Below are positions 1-14,100 of a DNA stretch of 64,000 nt, one piece after another. The translations under genes and the position numbers were made by a program. This DNA comes from Serinus canaria (taxonomy: Eukaryota; Chordata; Aves; Passeriformes; Fringillidae), in assembly GCF_022539315.1 (NCBI RefSeq), contig NC_066316.1, positions 4,107,501-4,171,500 on the forward strand, in the 5' to 3' direction. The notes below the pieces were generated by a model, which searched no databases, was not told where the DNA came from, and saw only the letters and a program-made list of their open reading frames with translations. The stretch's first letter is position 1. Each line of letters opens with the position of its first letter.

Positions 1-1969
1 CTCTACTGGTGGCTTTCACCTGCCTTCCTCAGCTCCCAGATGAGTTCAGGAAAAGTTCTCAGAACTTGAACTGGTTGGATTTCTTTGATTTAAGCATTTC
101 TGTGTCACATACAGCACTTGATAAGCATTTGGTGTGTCCTTAGGTAAATGTACCCCATAAAAAACCACCAGACCTTGATCCAAGCTGAAGCTTAAACTGA
201 GATGAAGCCCAAATGGAGCAACATTTAATCAAGTTCTGGGTTAGAGGATCTTGGGCTCTGCTGCTGGCTTGAGCTTCTTCCCAAGCTCCATGTAGAGATG
301 GAGGACCATGAAAGGGCAATGTATGTTATCAAAGTGAGAGCTAGGATTGGGTTGGAATTTTGCTCAGCCCATAAATATCCTGCTTTTCCATTGTTCTCAA
401 ATTCTTCATTCATTCCTTACATAACAACACGTAGGTGAGTCATTGCCAGCTCTTCCATCAGGGCTGTGAAGAGCTGGCTTCATTATGGATAAAATGACTT
501 CTCAGTGGAGTTTTTTGTCTGCCTCTGTCATTCTGGTAATGGAAATTAAAAATGTGCCATTTTCCTCCTCCTGATTGGAAGGAGCTTGTGGTTTTTAAGG
601 AATGATCTTTGGTACCCCTCAAAGTCTTTCTATTGAGGTCTAAACTGGCCAGGTTTTATGAGTTAACTTTGGAGTGTTTTACGTTTTCTCTTGCCTGCTG
701 TCCTTGGACAAACAGATTTATGGATTTTGACTCTGAATCCAAAATAACTCAACCTGCAGTCATATTCCAAAATGTACCATGTGTGTGCCATCTTTCATTG
801 TTCAAAGTGGAAGTGGGTATTGGATCTCTGCTATTATTATTTTTCCTCCTTTGTTTTCTATAGAACTGTATCATTTTTCAGTAGCAGGAATAACTTGTAG
901 CTAAATCTGTGCTTCAGCCCAAGAAGGTGAAATTCTGTATATCCTAGTAGTCACAGGCTGCCTACTGTTCCATAAATCCTCGGGAATCAGTTGTCATATC
1001 TGAAAATCTCAGATTCCCCTCCTGCTGCATGATGCTACTGGACAGCTTTCTGCTTATTAATTCTCTTCCCATTGGTCTTCTGCTCCAGTTCCTGACTGGA
1101 TCTGATGCCATTGTCCATTCAGGAGTCTGCTGCAGTTTATTCCCTTCACTAAACTGATGGATCCTTCAGCAGCCAGGATTAGAAAAGGGGATATCAGTGG
1201 TTGGGTTTATTTTATCCAGCTGTGGGGAGGAGTGGGGTGTTCTCCAGATTCTGAGCCACACACAGGGACTGAACTGCTTAGGAGTGATTAATGAGTGTGG
1301 GTTTTGGTATTTCCCATAAAGGATGTGCAGTTCTAAATCAATCCAGTTTAATCTGGCCATTTCTCTCTCAAACTGATTTTTGGGGGGTTTTAGGTGCACT
1401 ACAATATCATGAATGTGGTTAAAAATGGAAGCTTTGCACATCAAGGGTGGCAGCAGTCTTAAAATATCAGCAGCTGGGCTGAGTGAGCAATTTGCACATT
1501 GATGCACCAAACGAGTGTGCACCTGCATGGAGCTGTGCTCCATCTCCTTCCCTGTCCTCCCCTTTGGAGCTGGCAGGAAATGGGAACTGATGAAAATCTT
1601 GCTCTCCAAATACTTCACATCCTAATTGAGTTCAGATCCCTGCTGGATTGGCTGGAGTGGAGCCAGAAGGAGTGCAGGCACCACTCACTAATGTGCAGAG
1701 AGACCCAGCACCCCCCTGGTGTGCCTCAGTGGGGCTTTTTCTGGGTCTAACACGTTTTAAAAGAAAGGAGGAGTCAAAAATGGTTTTGACAACCATCTTC
1801 TGGTTATTTTTGACATAGAACTTGCTGTGGATGCTGAGTTGCCTTCATACTTTTGACCACAGCACTCAGGGATTGTGGAATGTAGCTGTGAGTCTTTTCT
1901 AGAACATTTTAGAATGTAAATACCTGGAATAATTATTTAAAATACAGACTCTCTTCTGTTGTTGGCCAG
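1..1969 (+). other. CCDC88A: CCDC88A intron (3' part), no exon seen
   Basis: The window opens inside an intron. Open frames here have no splice context or recognisable product. The pyrimidine tract ending at 1969 leads into the first visible exon. Confidence 0.7.
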
Positions 1970-2111
1970 TAGGTACAAGCTTTTGGAGTCCAAGTTAGAA
2001 TCCACGCTCAAGAAGTCTCTGGAAATAAAAGAAGAAAAAATTGCTGCTTTGGAGGCTCGTTTGGAAGAATCAACAAATCTAAACCAGCAGCTGCGTCAGG
2101 AGCTGAAAACA
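1970..2111 (+). CDS. CCDC88A: CCDC88A coding exon a (coiled coil)
   Basis: Encodes (S)[12 protein letters not shown] through LRQELKT, a heptad-rich segment. The acceptor is a tandem CAGTAG, so the exon may start at 1970 or 1973; both keep frame and differ by one serine. The donor is ACA|GTAAGG. It enters in phase 2 and leaves in phase 0. Confidence 0.9.
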
Positions 2112-5100
2112 GTAAGGAAAAGGCATTTTTCTGTAATATTAAATGAGCTGGTGTTATTTCTACACTTTTTGGGTAAGACAGCAAAAAATGGGCATCATTC
2201 AGGTCATAGAAAGCTGGACAAAGGTGTGAATGCTTTTAAGATTGAAATCACATGAAAAGTTGTTGAGCTTATTTACTGAGCATGAAAACGTCAGGTGGAT
2301 AAATAACCTGGAGATTATTTGATTTGGGATGTCATTTCCAGTTACATTTTCTGGCCTACCTTGAGCAGCCTGAGTAGATTGGTTAAAAAAGGAAATTCTA
2401 TCACTTTGGTTGTAGAATTTTATTATAAAAGTTGGGGGTTACAGTTAAAAACACTGAAATAAAATATAAAATAGACATCTGCTGTTTGTTGAGGTTAAAC
2501 TGTCCATGTCCATAAATAATTTGTACATCATCTCCCAAACATGTACAAAAACCAAATTTACAAATGCAGTAACAGCACTTCCTGTTCTTTGAGAAGGGTC
2601 ATAGTCAGGTAATAAAGTAATAAATTTGGAAGTACAAAATGGAAAATTCTAAACCTAACCTAAGCTGTCCTAAATAATTCCAGGTGAAGAAGAACTATGA
2701 AGCTCTCAAGCAGAGACAAGAAGAGGAAAGGATGGTTCAGAATTCTCCTCCAAGAAGTGGAGAAGGAAATCAGTCTGTCAATAAGTGGGAGAAAGAAAAT
2801 CAGGAGACTACTAGAGAATTACTGAAAGTTAAAGATAGATTAATCGAGGTGGAGAGGAATGTAAGATGTGTTTTAAATATGATTCTGGTGGTAATAATTT
2901 GTGGTGAGCTGTTCCAGTGATGCAAATGAGGGTGCTGCTAAGACACTTTAATTTATCACCTTGTTTCCATCCCAAGCACAATCTGAATTAAATGCAGTGT
3001 GTGTAGCAGCTGGATTCTGCTCTGTGGGATGCCACAAAGCACTTGACAGGCATTTTAAAAAGAAATGTGAAAACCTGAATTTGCCCTTTGGCATCCACAG
3101 CTCCCTCTCCAATCCCTGTTATATAATCCAAATTTACACCAGTCCTGGAGGTTCCTCTCTTGTTTCTCCATAGGTACAACATCCGTTACCTGTTTTTCCA
3201 GTGATTAAACCCCCCAAAGTGTGTTTGCTCTGCAGTTTTATCCCACCCTGTAAATCTCTGCATAGCCCTGCTGCTTTCTGTTGTCTGGAGAACACTTCTG
3301 TTTTATCTTGGAGTTCCTGGAGCAGCTGTGAGCTGAGGTTTGGTGTGGTTTTCACCCCCAGAATGCGACGCTGCAGGCGGAGAAGCAGGCACTGAAAACG
3401 CAGCTCAAGCAGCTCGAGACGCAGAACAACAACCTGCAGGCCCAGATCCTGACCCTGCAGAGACAGACTGTGTCCCTGCAGGAGCAAAACACAACTCTGC
3501 AAACTCAGAATGCCAAGCTGCAGGTAATGCTGCCTTAGTTTGCTTCCAAAAATAAAATTAAAGGGTTTTTTTTCCAAAGGAAAACTTGGAGTACATCGTT
3601 ACCGTTAGCTTTGAAATCACACTTGGCTTCCTGCAGGGACATGGGAAAGAAGGTGATGTGAAAATAATCTGCACCCAGCAGTGAAAAATAGTTTGTTTGC
3701 TGATGAATAACTCCATTTTTAGAAGTCTGTTGTAATTCTTTGTCCAGTGTAAAATCTTGACTTTAGACTTAGAGTAGATTCTCCTGTCCATTCTTCCAAG
3801 ATTGCTTGAGTGCTTTATTGTATTTATACATCTAAATTAGATCAGGGAAGTAATGTGTCCAACCATATTCTAATAAATATTATCTACTTTTATAAATTTT
3901 AAAGAAACCCAAAAGTGAAGCCATACGTAAGAGGAAAATCAAGATGCTTAAATACAGAAGATTAAAAAAAAAAAAAAAAAGCTACATAAATATGTGAAGA
4001 CCCAAATTTAGATAATTGAAGGCAGTAAAAAAGGTCATGTGGGACCATGGAAATTATAAAAATGGTTGTCCCCAGAGTCTTGCAGCTCTTCTGGCCAAAA
4101 TGCAGATGCTGCCCTTATAGTTTAATAGGGCTATGAAATATGTATCTTTTTTCTTTAAACATTAAATATTCTTGTTAATCAATTTAATACTTTTGATGCT
4201 CTAAGGATCAAAACTCCTTCAAGAGGGGATCAAAAGCCCACAATGCAGCAGAAATAGTAAAGAGTGTCAGAAAGGATGGAGGGCTGATGGAAATCAAGAT
4301 GTCAAGGACTGTTTCAATGCAAACAATGCATTTGGTGGATGCCTGGAGTCTCCTCCTGGCTCTTCCTGGAAATCAGAATGTTGTTGTCCATGGATGCACT
4401 TTCTGCTGCCACGTTGAAATGTCATTAGTGCCCAGCACTCCAGTCAAACAGGACATTGGTGCACACCCTGTGCCACCTCTGGTTGTTAAAAACAGTGGAT
4501 ATGACATGGAAGTATCCCATTTAACCAATTGAGAGGGGATTGCTGGGATTCAGAGCTCTCTGAGTGCTTTGTAATTCCCTTCATCAAAAAACCCCAGGAA
4601 TATCTGTGTAGTTCCTTTTTTGCCTCATGCCCAGCAGAGCAGGCCTTGCCTCTCTGGCGAGACAATTCTCTATGAATTGCAAATCCAAGTGGAAGTTGAA
4701 ATATGTTCAGGAAAATCAAAGTGATGAACTGTTGGCTAAATCTGAAGTGCAGACTGAGCTGCTCTGCCTGAATTGTGCCAGAATTGCTCCTCAGCAGCTA
4801 ATTCTTCTCTTCCTCCTGATATCCATAAGGAGCAGCCAGGGGAAAGGATGGCTGAGAGGGTGACTGGGAATTCTGACCTAACCAAACTCAGGATTCAGCC
4901 TGGGAAGTTTCCCAGCACACCCATGCCATCAGACATGACTTCATTTCCAGGGAAAGATTCAGCTTTCTCATCTGTAACAAAGAACACTGCAGTTCCAGCA
5001 GGAAGGGATTTGTTCCCTGGTAACAGCAGCAACTGGAGTGAGAGATGGGATTTTTTTTCCTTCATAGATACCCCGAGGGTATTAGAAGGCTCAGTAGTTT

Positions 5101-8100
5101 GTGGTTTTCATCTCTTGCACAGGAAAGAGAAAGAAGCTGGTACAGGTCAGGTGACAAGCACCAGTTCTTTAATATATCCAAGGATTTCTCCAGAGGCACA
5201 AAAAGAGAAGTTGTTGGTTGATTGGGGCTTTTTTAAACTGTTTATGGTTGAAGGCTTTAGTGTATGAATACACATGAATACTGTTCTGGGACAGTTGTGG
5301 GAGAACTGGTGCTGTTCCTCAAAAGAGCACAGAACAGAACATGGGTAGTTCCTTCCAGGTGCTGTTATTTATCTCCCTGTCTCTGTTAAATAGATGTTCC
5401 TGTTGGAACTCTCATTGTGAAGGTATGTGTGGCTACCATGAAGATTTCATGGTGACACTACAAAATTTTTTAAAAAATAAATCTCCATGCCACTGTGAAG
5501 GTTCCTTTTATTTTAGTCATGTCACGGATTTGGCTTTTATCAGGATCACTGGTGATCCATTTCTCCAAGGTATCTCGGTGCTAGAGGAAAACAGCCCTGT
5601 CAGCAAGATAACATTTTAACAGATGTTGAAAGGTAGATAATAATTTGATCCATCCCTGTCAATTCAATCACATGCCTCAATGCTTTCTGCTAAAAAATAC
5701 TCTTGGAACATTTTGAATTGGAGCTGTCTCCTGGGATGTAAGAAAAGGTTGTCTGTGGCATTCACATTCTCTGAAAAAATTCCTTTCCCCAGGATTTTTC
5801 TCCTGGGAAGCTGAATGGCAGAGAGAAGCCTCAGAGAAAAGGAAAACAATTCTTATCTCATTTTCTTCTCCTGTGTTGTGCTCACATGTGGAATGTGTTT
5901 GGAGATTGTTTACCCACAGGTGATTGTTCCATTGGATTCTGCTGGGAGTTGTTTCACTCTTTGGCCAATCAGGGCCAGGCTGTGTTGAGACTCTGAAGAG
6001 AGTCAGGAGTTTTCATTTTTATCTTTTTAGCATTCAGTACCTTTTCTGTATTCTTTAGTATAATATCTTATTCTTTATTATAATATAGTATAGTAAAGTA
6101 ATAAATTGGCCTTCTGAGAACATGGAGTCAGATGCATCATTCCTGCCTTCGTCAGGGCATTCCCAGCAAATACAGTAGTTGCCAATGGAACAACCAGAAG
6201 GTCAAGAAGGGTTAAACCCAAGAAATCTTTGGGAGGTGGGGGATAAAATAACTCAGAGTGCTCTGTGTTTGTGGCTGCAGGTTGAGAATTCCACTCTGAA
6301 CTCCCAGAGCACGTCCCTGATGAACCAGAATGCGCAGCTGCTGATCCAGCAGTCGGCCCTGGAGAACGAGAACGAGGCGGTGCTGAAGGAGCGCGAGGAC
6401 CTGAAGGGGCTCTACGAGGCCCTGCTCAAGGACCACGAGCGCCTGGAGCAGCTGCACGAGCGCCAGGCCGCCGAGTACGAGTCCCTGATCGTCAAGCACG
6501 GCAGCCTCAAGTCTGCCCACAAGAACCTGGAGGTGGAGCACAAGGACCTGGAGGATAGGTAAATACTCAGGAAAACCAGGCTGCCGTGCAGTAGAAATGG
6601 CTCTCGGTGGGGGTGCCAGTTTTGGTTTCTCTGGGGCTGCACTGAAGGCACTTGAGACAGGAGTTCATGTTTGGACTCAGGTGTTTATTATTGCTTAGCA
6701 GTAAAGCAGTAAAACTGCTGTGAGTTTGGCAGCTTTTCTTTAGAAGGCACAAAATGGCCAACAGTCTCGTTCCAAGGTCTTTTAAGACTCAACTATCCAA
6801 TGAAGAGCTGACACCTGGATTATTTTCCCTTTTAACCCAATAACTGATCCCACAGAGCTGCAATGGGGACTTCTCTGCCCAATTACAAAATGCCACCCAA
6901 ACCCGTGAAGAAGGAGGAGGAAGAAGCATGAAGAAGAAACCCAGGACAACACCCTGTGGCCTCCATTTTGCTTCCATCCAAAACATACTCAAAATCTTAA
7001 AACCTCAATTTTTCAGCAAGTGATACACCTACACTACTCTCTATAATCTACTACACACCCTAATGGATTCTAGTCTAGGAGTCTAGGGAACTTTCCCTGT
7101 GAATGAGGGTCAGTCAGTGCTCCCCTGGGGGTCAGGGTACCCCAGAGCAGACAGAGAAATATTCCCTGTGCCCTGGGCTTTCAAAGCTTTCTAATAAAAT
7201 GATAGAATGAATAAAATCACCACCACTCAATCACAAGATTATGACTTTAACAGGGGCCATCTCATAAAAATCCCTTTTTTTGGGGTCATTCCACAAAAGA
7301 AATTGTCTTGGCAGGTACAACCAGTTGTATTGTCTTTGCAGGTACAATCAATTGCTGAAACAGAAAGTGCAGCTGGAAGAACTAGAGAAGGTTCTCAAGA
7401 CAGAGCAGGACAAAATGCTGCAGCAAAGTGAGAAGCATGAAACTGTGGCAGCAGAATATAAAAAGCTTCGGGATGAAAATGAAAGGTAAAGAGAATTCTG
7501 GCACCTGAGCACCCGCCAGTGCAGCCTAAACAAGTGGTGTGTTCTTCACATTTCTTTGACAGCTGACTCTGCTTCATGATCCCACAAAAATAATCATTAT
7601 ATCCTGAGGGGACATGTGGGACAAAGGGGCATGGCAGGGCCCAGGAGAGACAAAGGGAGCCCAGGAAATGTGTAATCTCCGTGATTGCCAAAGTTTGGGC
7701 CATTCCTGTTTTGTGTTGGCAGGAAATCCTGGCTGGTTTGTAAGATTCTTTTATTTTGGAAAGAGGCATCTTTAAACGAGTTGTGACATGAAGATGCTGC
7801 TTTGTATTTAAATATACAGAGAGCAGTGCTTGGCTCAAAGGCAGAACACATTCCTAGGAGAATTAGGCTGGGATAACTTACAGTATGTGACAGTAAGGAA
7901 TTTGTGTGGATATTTTATGGAGTAGTTGGGAATGTTATGTTTCAGAGGGGGTGTGGGTAACAAATTCATTTCCAGCACTCTTTGATGGTGTCTTTGCATC
8001 CCAGGCTCACTCACACATACACTCAGCTCCTGAGGGAGAATGAAGTGCTACAGACTGACCACAAGAATCTGAAAACATTGTTAAACAATTCCAAACTGGA

Positions 8101-11100
8101 GCAAACTCGGTTGGAAGCTGAGTTTTCCAAACTCAAAGAACAGTACCAGCAACTGGATATTACATCAACAAAGCTGAATAATCAGTGTGAGGTATGTGGG
8201 AATTGTGCTGCTCGTAATGGCTGGAATCACTGGAATATTTTTATAACTGTATTTATGGGTTCATAAAATCATAGGAAGTGCTGGAGTATCAGTCATTTAT
8301 AGATAATGAAGTGGATCCAAAGACTAATTAATTTGCCTGCTGTACAGGCAATACACAATCTCAGGCTCATATTAAGGAAGCTGGTTTAAATTATTTAAAG
8401 CATCAAAGAGGCTTTTATCAGTTGATTTGTGATTTCCTTTTGAGTTTGATTTGACTCTGAGAACCCCTCTGTAGACCTAAATTTTCTTGATAATCTCGTT
8501 ATCTGTGTGTAAAATACACTCACATATAAATGCATGGGCAATTTCCTCTGTTGTAACAGCTGCTCAGCCAACTTAAAGGAAACCTGGAGGAGGAAAACAG
8601 ACACCTGCTGGATCAAATCCAGACCTTAATGCTGCAGAACAGAACATTACTGGAGCAGAACATGGAAAGCAAGGATCTCTTCCATGTAGAGCAAAGGCAG
8701 TACATGTGAGTTGGGAAAACAAGGAGGTCACTGGGATTAGGGCACTGACACCAATACCTGCAATTTTTAAAAAAAGCTTCTGTTAAATGTAGCATTTAAG
8801 ACATATGCTGCTTCTGAAATGTTTCTCTTTAAAATAAGAATTTCAATGATAAATGTAGAACAGGTAACTCAAAATATCAACATTATATTTGTAGTTCTAA
8901 AGGATCAGTGCAACTGTGTTCATTACTGATGATGCAAATAAGGAATAAAAACTGATATTTATTCCTCATTCTCCTGCTGGCAAAGTTTAGATTTGTAATC
9001 ACTGTATTTGTAGATTGATAATATTCATACATGAGTTGACATACATTGTAGATTAATTTGTAGATTTGTAATCTAAACTTCTTTCATGGACTGGAGAGAA
9101 GATGTGCTTATCTAAATGATAGAGCACTTTATTTAAAAGGAGGAATGTGTAAAAAAGGCAAATGGAGTTTTATTCCATTTTATATCATGCAGTTAAGCCT
9201 AAGGCTGATTGTTTGCTGTGTGTCTTGCTTTTTCAATAAGAACCAGGGGTTATGTAAGAATTCCTCACAAAAGGTGGCATTTCTCAGATAACAGACTCCC
9301 AGAGGAGTGTGCTGCCCACTCATCCTGTGTACGTTTTTGAGCATAAATTATCATTAATTCCTGTTTGCAGTGACAAACTGAACGAATTGAGGCGGCAGAA
9401 GGAGAAACTGGAGGAGAAGATAATGGATCAGTATAAGTTTTATGAGCCATCCCCACCAAGAAGGTACTGATGAACATGGTGTGAAATAAAGCAGCTCTAA
9501 AGCACGGCAGGCCTGTTCTGTTCCCGCTGAGAATCGAGATCCCATTGCATTCGTGGGAGCAGAATCACGTCTGCCGTGCTTCAAAATGAGTTGACTCTGC
9601 AGGTCCAAGCAGTGTGTTAGAAATGCAGTGAATGTGCTGTGGTTTTGATGACAGAAGGGGCAACTGGATCACCCTGAAGATGAGGAAGCTGATCAAGTCC
9701 AAGAAGGACGGGAACCGTGAGCGCCTCAAGTCGGTGACGTTGACGCCCACGCGCTCTGAGTCCAGCGAGGGATTCCTGCAGCTGCCCCACCAGGACAGCC
9801 AGGACAGCTCCTCTGTGGGCTCCAACTCCCTGGAGGATGGGCAGACCCTGGGCACCAAAAAGAGTAGTAGTGAGTACTGCAAACCACTTCGTTCCGTGAA
9901 TAAACCTTGGCTAAATGTTGGCAAAGACCGCGTGTTGTGGAGGATTTGTAAAGATTGTTTCTAAGTCTGTAGGAATGAAGCCTGAATTCATTTATTGAGG
10001 GCAGAACTTCTTGCAAACTCCCTGAAGTGTTTGAGCAGAACTAGTTCTGAGTATTTCTGTATCTTAAAATGGAAGTGTTAAAATACACTCACAGTGCCCA
10101 GGTAAGATGAAGCAGGCACTGGTACTGGGTCAGATGAGCAGCATTTGGGATAGAATGTCAGGTGTCACCACAAGGACCCTTTTTGTTTCTCCCTCTTGTC
10201 CCAGCATGACTCTTTCCCCTTGTCTTGGAAGTGTTTTCCAAGCTGTGCTGTGCTAATATCCTTGAGTTGCTAAAAACACCTTCTGTCTGAAGGTGTTCCC
10301 TCAGCATCTAACAAAACCAGCGATGAGATTTGGAATATGCAACAGGAAGTGTTAATGTAGAAACACAACCTGTTAAAAATACAGGAATTGTTACTGATCC
10401 TGAAATTGGAGTGAAGTGGTTGAGAGGGAGAATGAGGACATACAGAAATGTGATTAGATGGAATATTCCAGACACAGTTTGCTGACCTTGAAAGATTTGC
10501 TAGCCATCCCATTAGGGTGCCCCCATTAGGATATATAAGACCAGATTCTGTTTATTATTATTTATTATCTATGTCTTTTGTTCTTCACTTTTGGCATGAA
10601 TCATAAACTGCCCAGTTTCTCACAACTTGAGAGGTAGTTACAGCCAAGTTATCAGGATGTAATGGTTCTGTTTAATAGCTATGCACCAAAAGCATTTTGG
10701 CTGTGCATGTAAAAGCATCAGAATCCATGTGCATTAACAGTCACTTCCAATGTTTGCACTACTACTTTTAAATTTAATGTACTGGGTTTCAAAAGACAGC
10801 AGGTCTGGGGTTTGTGCCAGCTGTGAATTATTACAGCCATTATGATGTGGTTTTTTTCCTTCTGTGCTTCTTGCAGAAGCTTAGCCAAAGTTAAAAACAT
10901 CGTAAAAAATGCTAAAGTTAAAATCAGATCTGTGTTTTTTAATGACTGAAGAAAATAGTTCAAGGGTACATTTTAGCACTTTTGTTACTGACTTATCCCT
11001 TTGGGGAGCTCAGCCTTTTTCAGTGTAAGCATCAAAACAGGTACTTTAAAACTTTTTTTAAAAGCAACTGTTGCTTTTACATCCAAACCGTGAGTGGTGT

Positions 11101-14100
11101 GGAACTGGGGAGTGACTGGAGCTGTCCTGGATGTGTGTCAGTGGGAACTGAGAGTGTGCACGCTGTGGTTCAGCCCATCTGCATTTGTGTCAGCAATGTC
11201 ATGTTCTGGAAGGGCTTTTCTGTGACAGTTTTCTTTGCATGATCCTCGGGACCTTGTAGTGTGCAGTTACCCTCCTGGGGAGCCACGGCTGCAGTTATGG
11301 TGGCTGAGCCTCAAAAAGAGGTTTGAAGCTGTTCAGACCTCATTAATTTTCTACTCCATGGACCTTGCTCATGTTCCCCTTAATCCCAGTGTATTTATCC
11401 ACAAACTGGAAGGGCTGATCTAATTCCGGATCCTAACCTTCCTCCATTACACATGTCGCCATGGAAACCACAGTTTTGGAGAGAATTCGGATGCATTTTG
11501 TGCCAACTCAGCTCTGACAGTCTCTGAGGCAGAGATCTGTGCCTCACAAAGCAGAGAGAATATCTCAGTGGGACGAGTGCTGGTGATGGTGCACATTTTG
11601 CAGTCTTCTTCTTCTGCTCCTAGAGTGACTGTAAGTCCTGAATCCCGGGATTTGGGTCCTTTCTTTTCCATGGGAAGCAGTTCAGCAGTAACAGCTTCCA
11701 CTGAAGGAGCTACAGGAGGGAGCAAACGTGTGAGTGCTGCCTGTCTGTGCCAGTGCTCAGGTGCTGGAGCTCCCTGTACTGGCTGAAGGCAGCTCTGGCT
11801 CTGGAGGAGTTCTGTGTCTCCCTGACCTCCAGCAGCTGGGCAAGAAGCTGCTTCCAGCAGGAGCTGCCGAGGTGAAATGTCCTGAGTGTCCTTGAGGAGG
11901 TGGGAGAAGGCAGCTCACCTTCCCTGGCACAAACCAGCAGTGTTTGAGCTGGAGGACTGAGGATCTGACACAGAGATACACAGGGCTCACACCCTCCACT
12001 CCCTGTCAGAGATACTGATTTCAAAAGTGTTTGCTCTGTGTGACATCTGTAGTTTTTCCTCTTTAATGGGTGATGATGGAGATTGTGTTTTTCCAACACA
12101 GGCCACTTTCTCATGCAAATGTTTCCAGGTGAGCTGTTATCTCCCTGGGAAAGGTGAGCTTGGCACAAAAATCAGGTTACCCTGTTCTCAGAGAACACCA
12201 CCTGAGGTCTCACAGCGTGGCCACAGCCTGTGTCTGATCCCTGTGGGAAGGAGGGGTTGCCTGGAGGGCTTTTGCTGTCCCAGCACAGGTTAAACCTGCA
12301 GGAAGTGTGTGCTTCTGACTGCAGGGTTTCACCTTGGCTTTTCATGCCTCCTTGTTCCCAGGTACTGCCCACAAATTCTCATTGATACCCCTCAGGATCA
12401 GGTGAGTGCCATGGATCTGACACCTGCTCTGTGCAGAGCTTTTCCTCTGGATGGGAGCGTTCTGAGCTTTTCCAGAGAAAACCCAAGGCAGGCAGAGAGG
12501 GGATTTTTGTTTTCTGTACAGATTTCTGTACAGATATCTTCTGCTGGCTTCCACTTTAGCCATTTCATGAAATTAACAAGTTCCCAAGGAATCAGGGCTG
12601 TTAGTAAACTGTCATCTCTGCTAGGAGCAGAAGTAGCAGGTATGTCATGTCACAGAGGGAATAAAAGGAATGTTCTGGGCTCCCAATACCGAGGCATTTT
12701 GAAGATTTCTGCCTCATGTTTTCTTCTGTGCATGAACCAAAACATGTCAGGATTTTAATACAGAATTCCCCAGAGGATTTCAGGCAAGTAGGAGAGTTAC
12801 AAAATGGAGCGTTTCCTGCTCATTTGAGGAATTCTGCAGTACTCATCATTCATTCTCAGCTCAGAAAGCAAGAAGGTATTAATGGAATACTGAAAAGAAA
12901 AAGAACAGTTGATTTCTGCTGTAGCTCTGCCATCCCAGGATTAATTATTAGTATTACTATTGCAGGACATTTTCTGAGGTGAATTCTGTGCAGATATTAC
13001 TGACACACTTTCCCCTCCAAGCATTTTGCCTTTTGCTGCAGGGTTTGCAGGACATCAGTGGTTGCAGGGGAGTTTCCCGGTGGGCACAGTTGCTGAGAGC
13101 CATAAATCAGCCTGTTGGAGGGGATCTCTGTTAATGGACAGGAAGGACAGATGCCTCAAATGGTTCTTGAGCATCCTCTGGTTACTTTTTCATAAGTTTT
13201 AGGAGTTTTTAGTGAAGAGGAGTCAGTTATCTTCCATAAAGGATTACAGAGGGATGAGTTATTTTGTCTGTAAAGGGTTACAGAAGTTACAGAGGAATTT
13301 TTTTTTTCCCTGTGTTGTCTTGATGACAAAGAGTGGAGATAGACCAGAATGACCTCTGTGGTTGGATTGGTCTGTGAACCTGTTCCTGTGGGTGCAGACA
13401 TGGGAAGAGCTGAGGGAGAGGCGGGAATAGGGAATATTTCACTGCCAGGGTAGCTCATGTGCACTTGTAAATGGTATATATGATATATATGCACTGCTCT
13501 GTACACAGAACTGCTGTGTGCCAGGCTGGGGGAGCAGGGACACCTCCCAAAAGGGGCTGCAGAGACAAAACAGGCAGAGCATGGTCTGACAGACCTCTGC
13601 TGAAACCAGAGCTGCTGCCATCTCTGCAGAAATCACCACTTTTGGGAATTCCATCCTGTGTCCCCTTCTGGATCTTTCCATGGCAGCTCCTGTGCCTGGC
13701 ATCAGCCCCCAGACTTACCCCAGGCAGGTCAGCAGTTCCTAATGCAGAGTTCCTGACTCCAAGGACAAGATTAACTCGTGACTTCCCCCTCCTCCCTCTT
13801 TTAATACTATTTGTAATTTTAACTCTGTAATTCTCCTGGTAGAATTTAACTCAGTTTTCCTTGGGCCCTCCCAAAACGTTACAGCAACACTCACATTTGA
13901 ATTTTCTTTTGCTGTTTTGGTTTTTTTTTTCCTTTGGTGTTTTTTCAGCTAAAATACTTGCACATTTGAAGCAGATTTGATTTTAGTATTTTACCAAAAT
14001 ACCACCCACAAATTACATTGATCAGAAGGCCCTTGAAGGTTTTCTATGAGACCATAGATGACCAAAGTTATTACTGAGCACAGAATGGAAGAACTGAAGA

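Noticed and set aside
4773..5267. 164-codon + frame inside a CCDC88A intron
   Set aside because: No recognisable domain, no exon borders that fit the CCDC88A phase, and the neighbouring exons already join to give conserved protein without it.
11710..12168. 152-codon minus-strand frame in the 4.7-kb CCDC88A intron
   Set aside because: Low-complexity Ser/Leu/Gln composition, no recognised homology and no splice context; consistent with chance.
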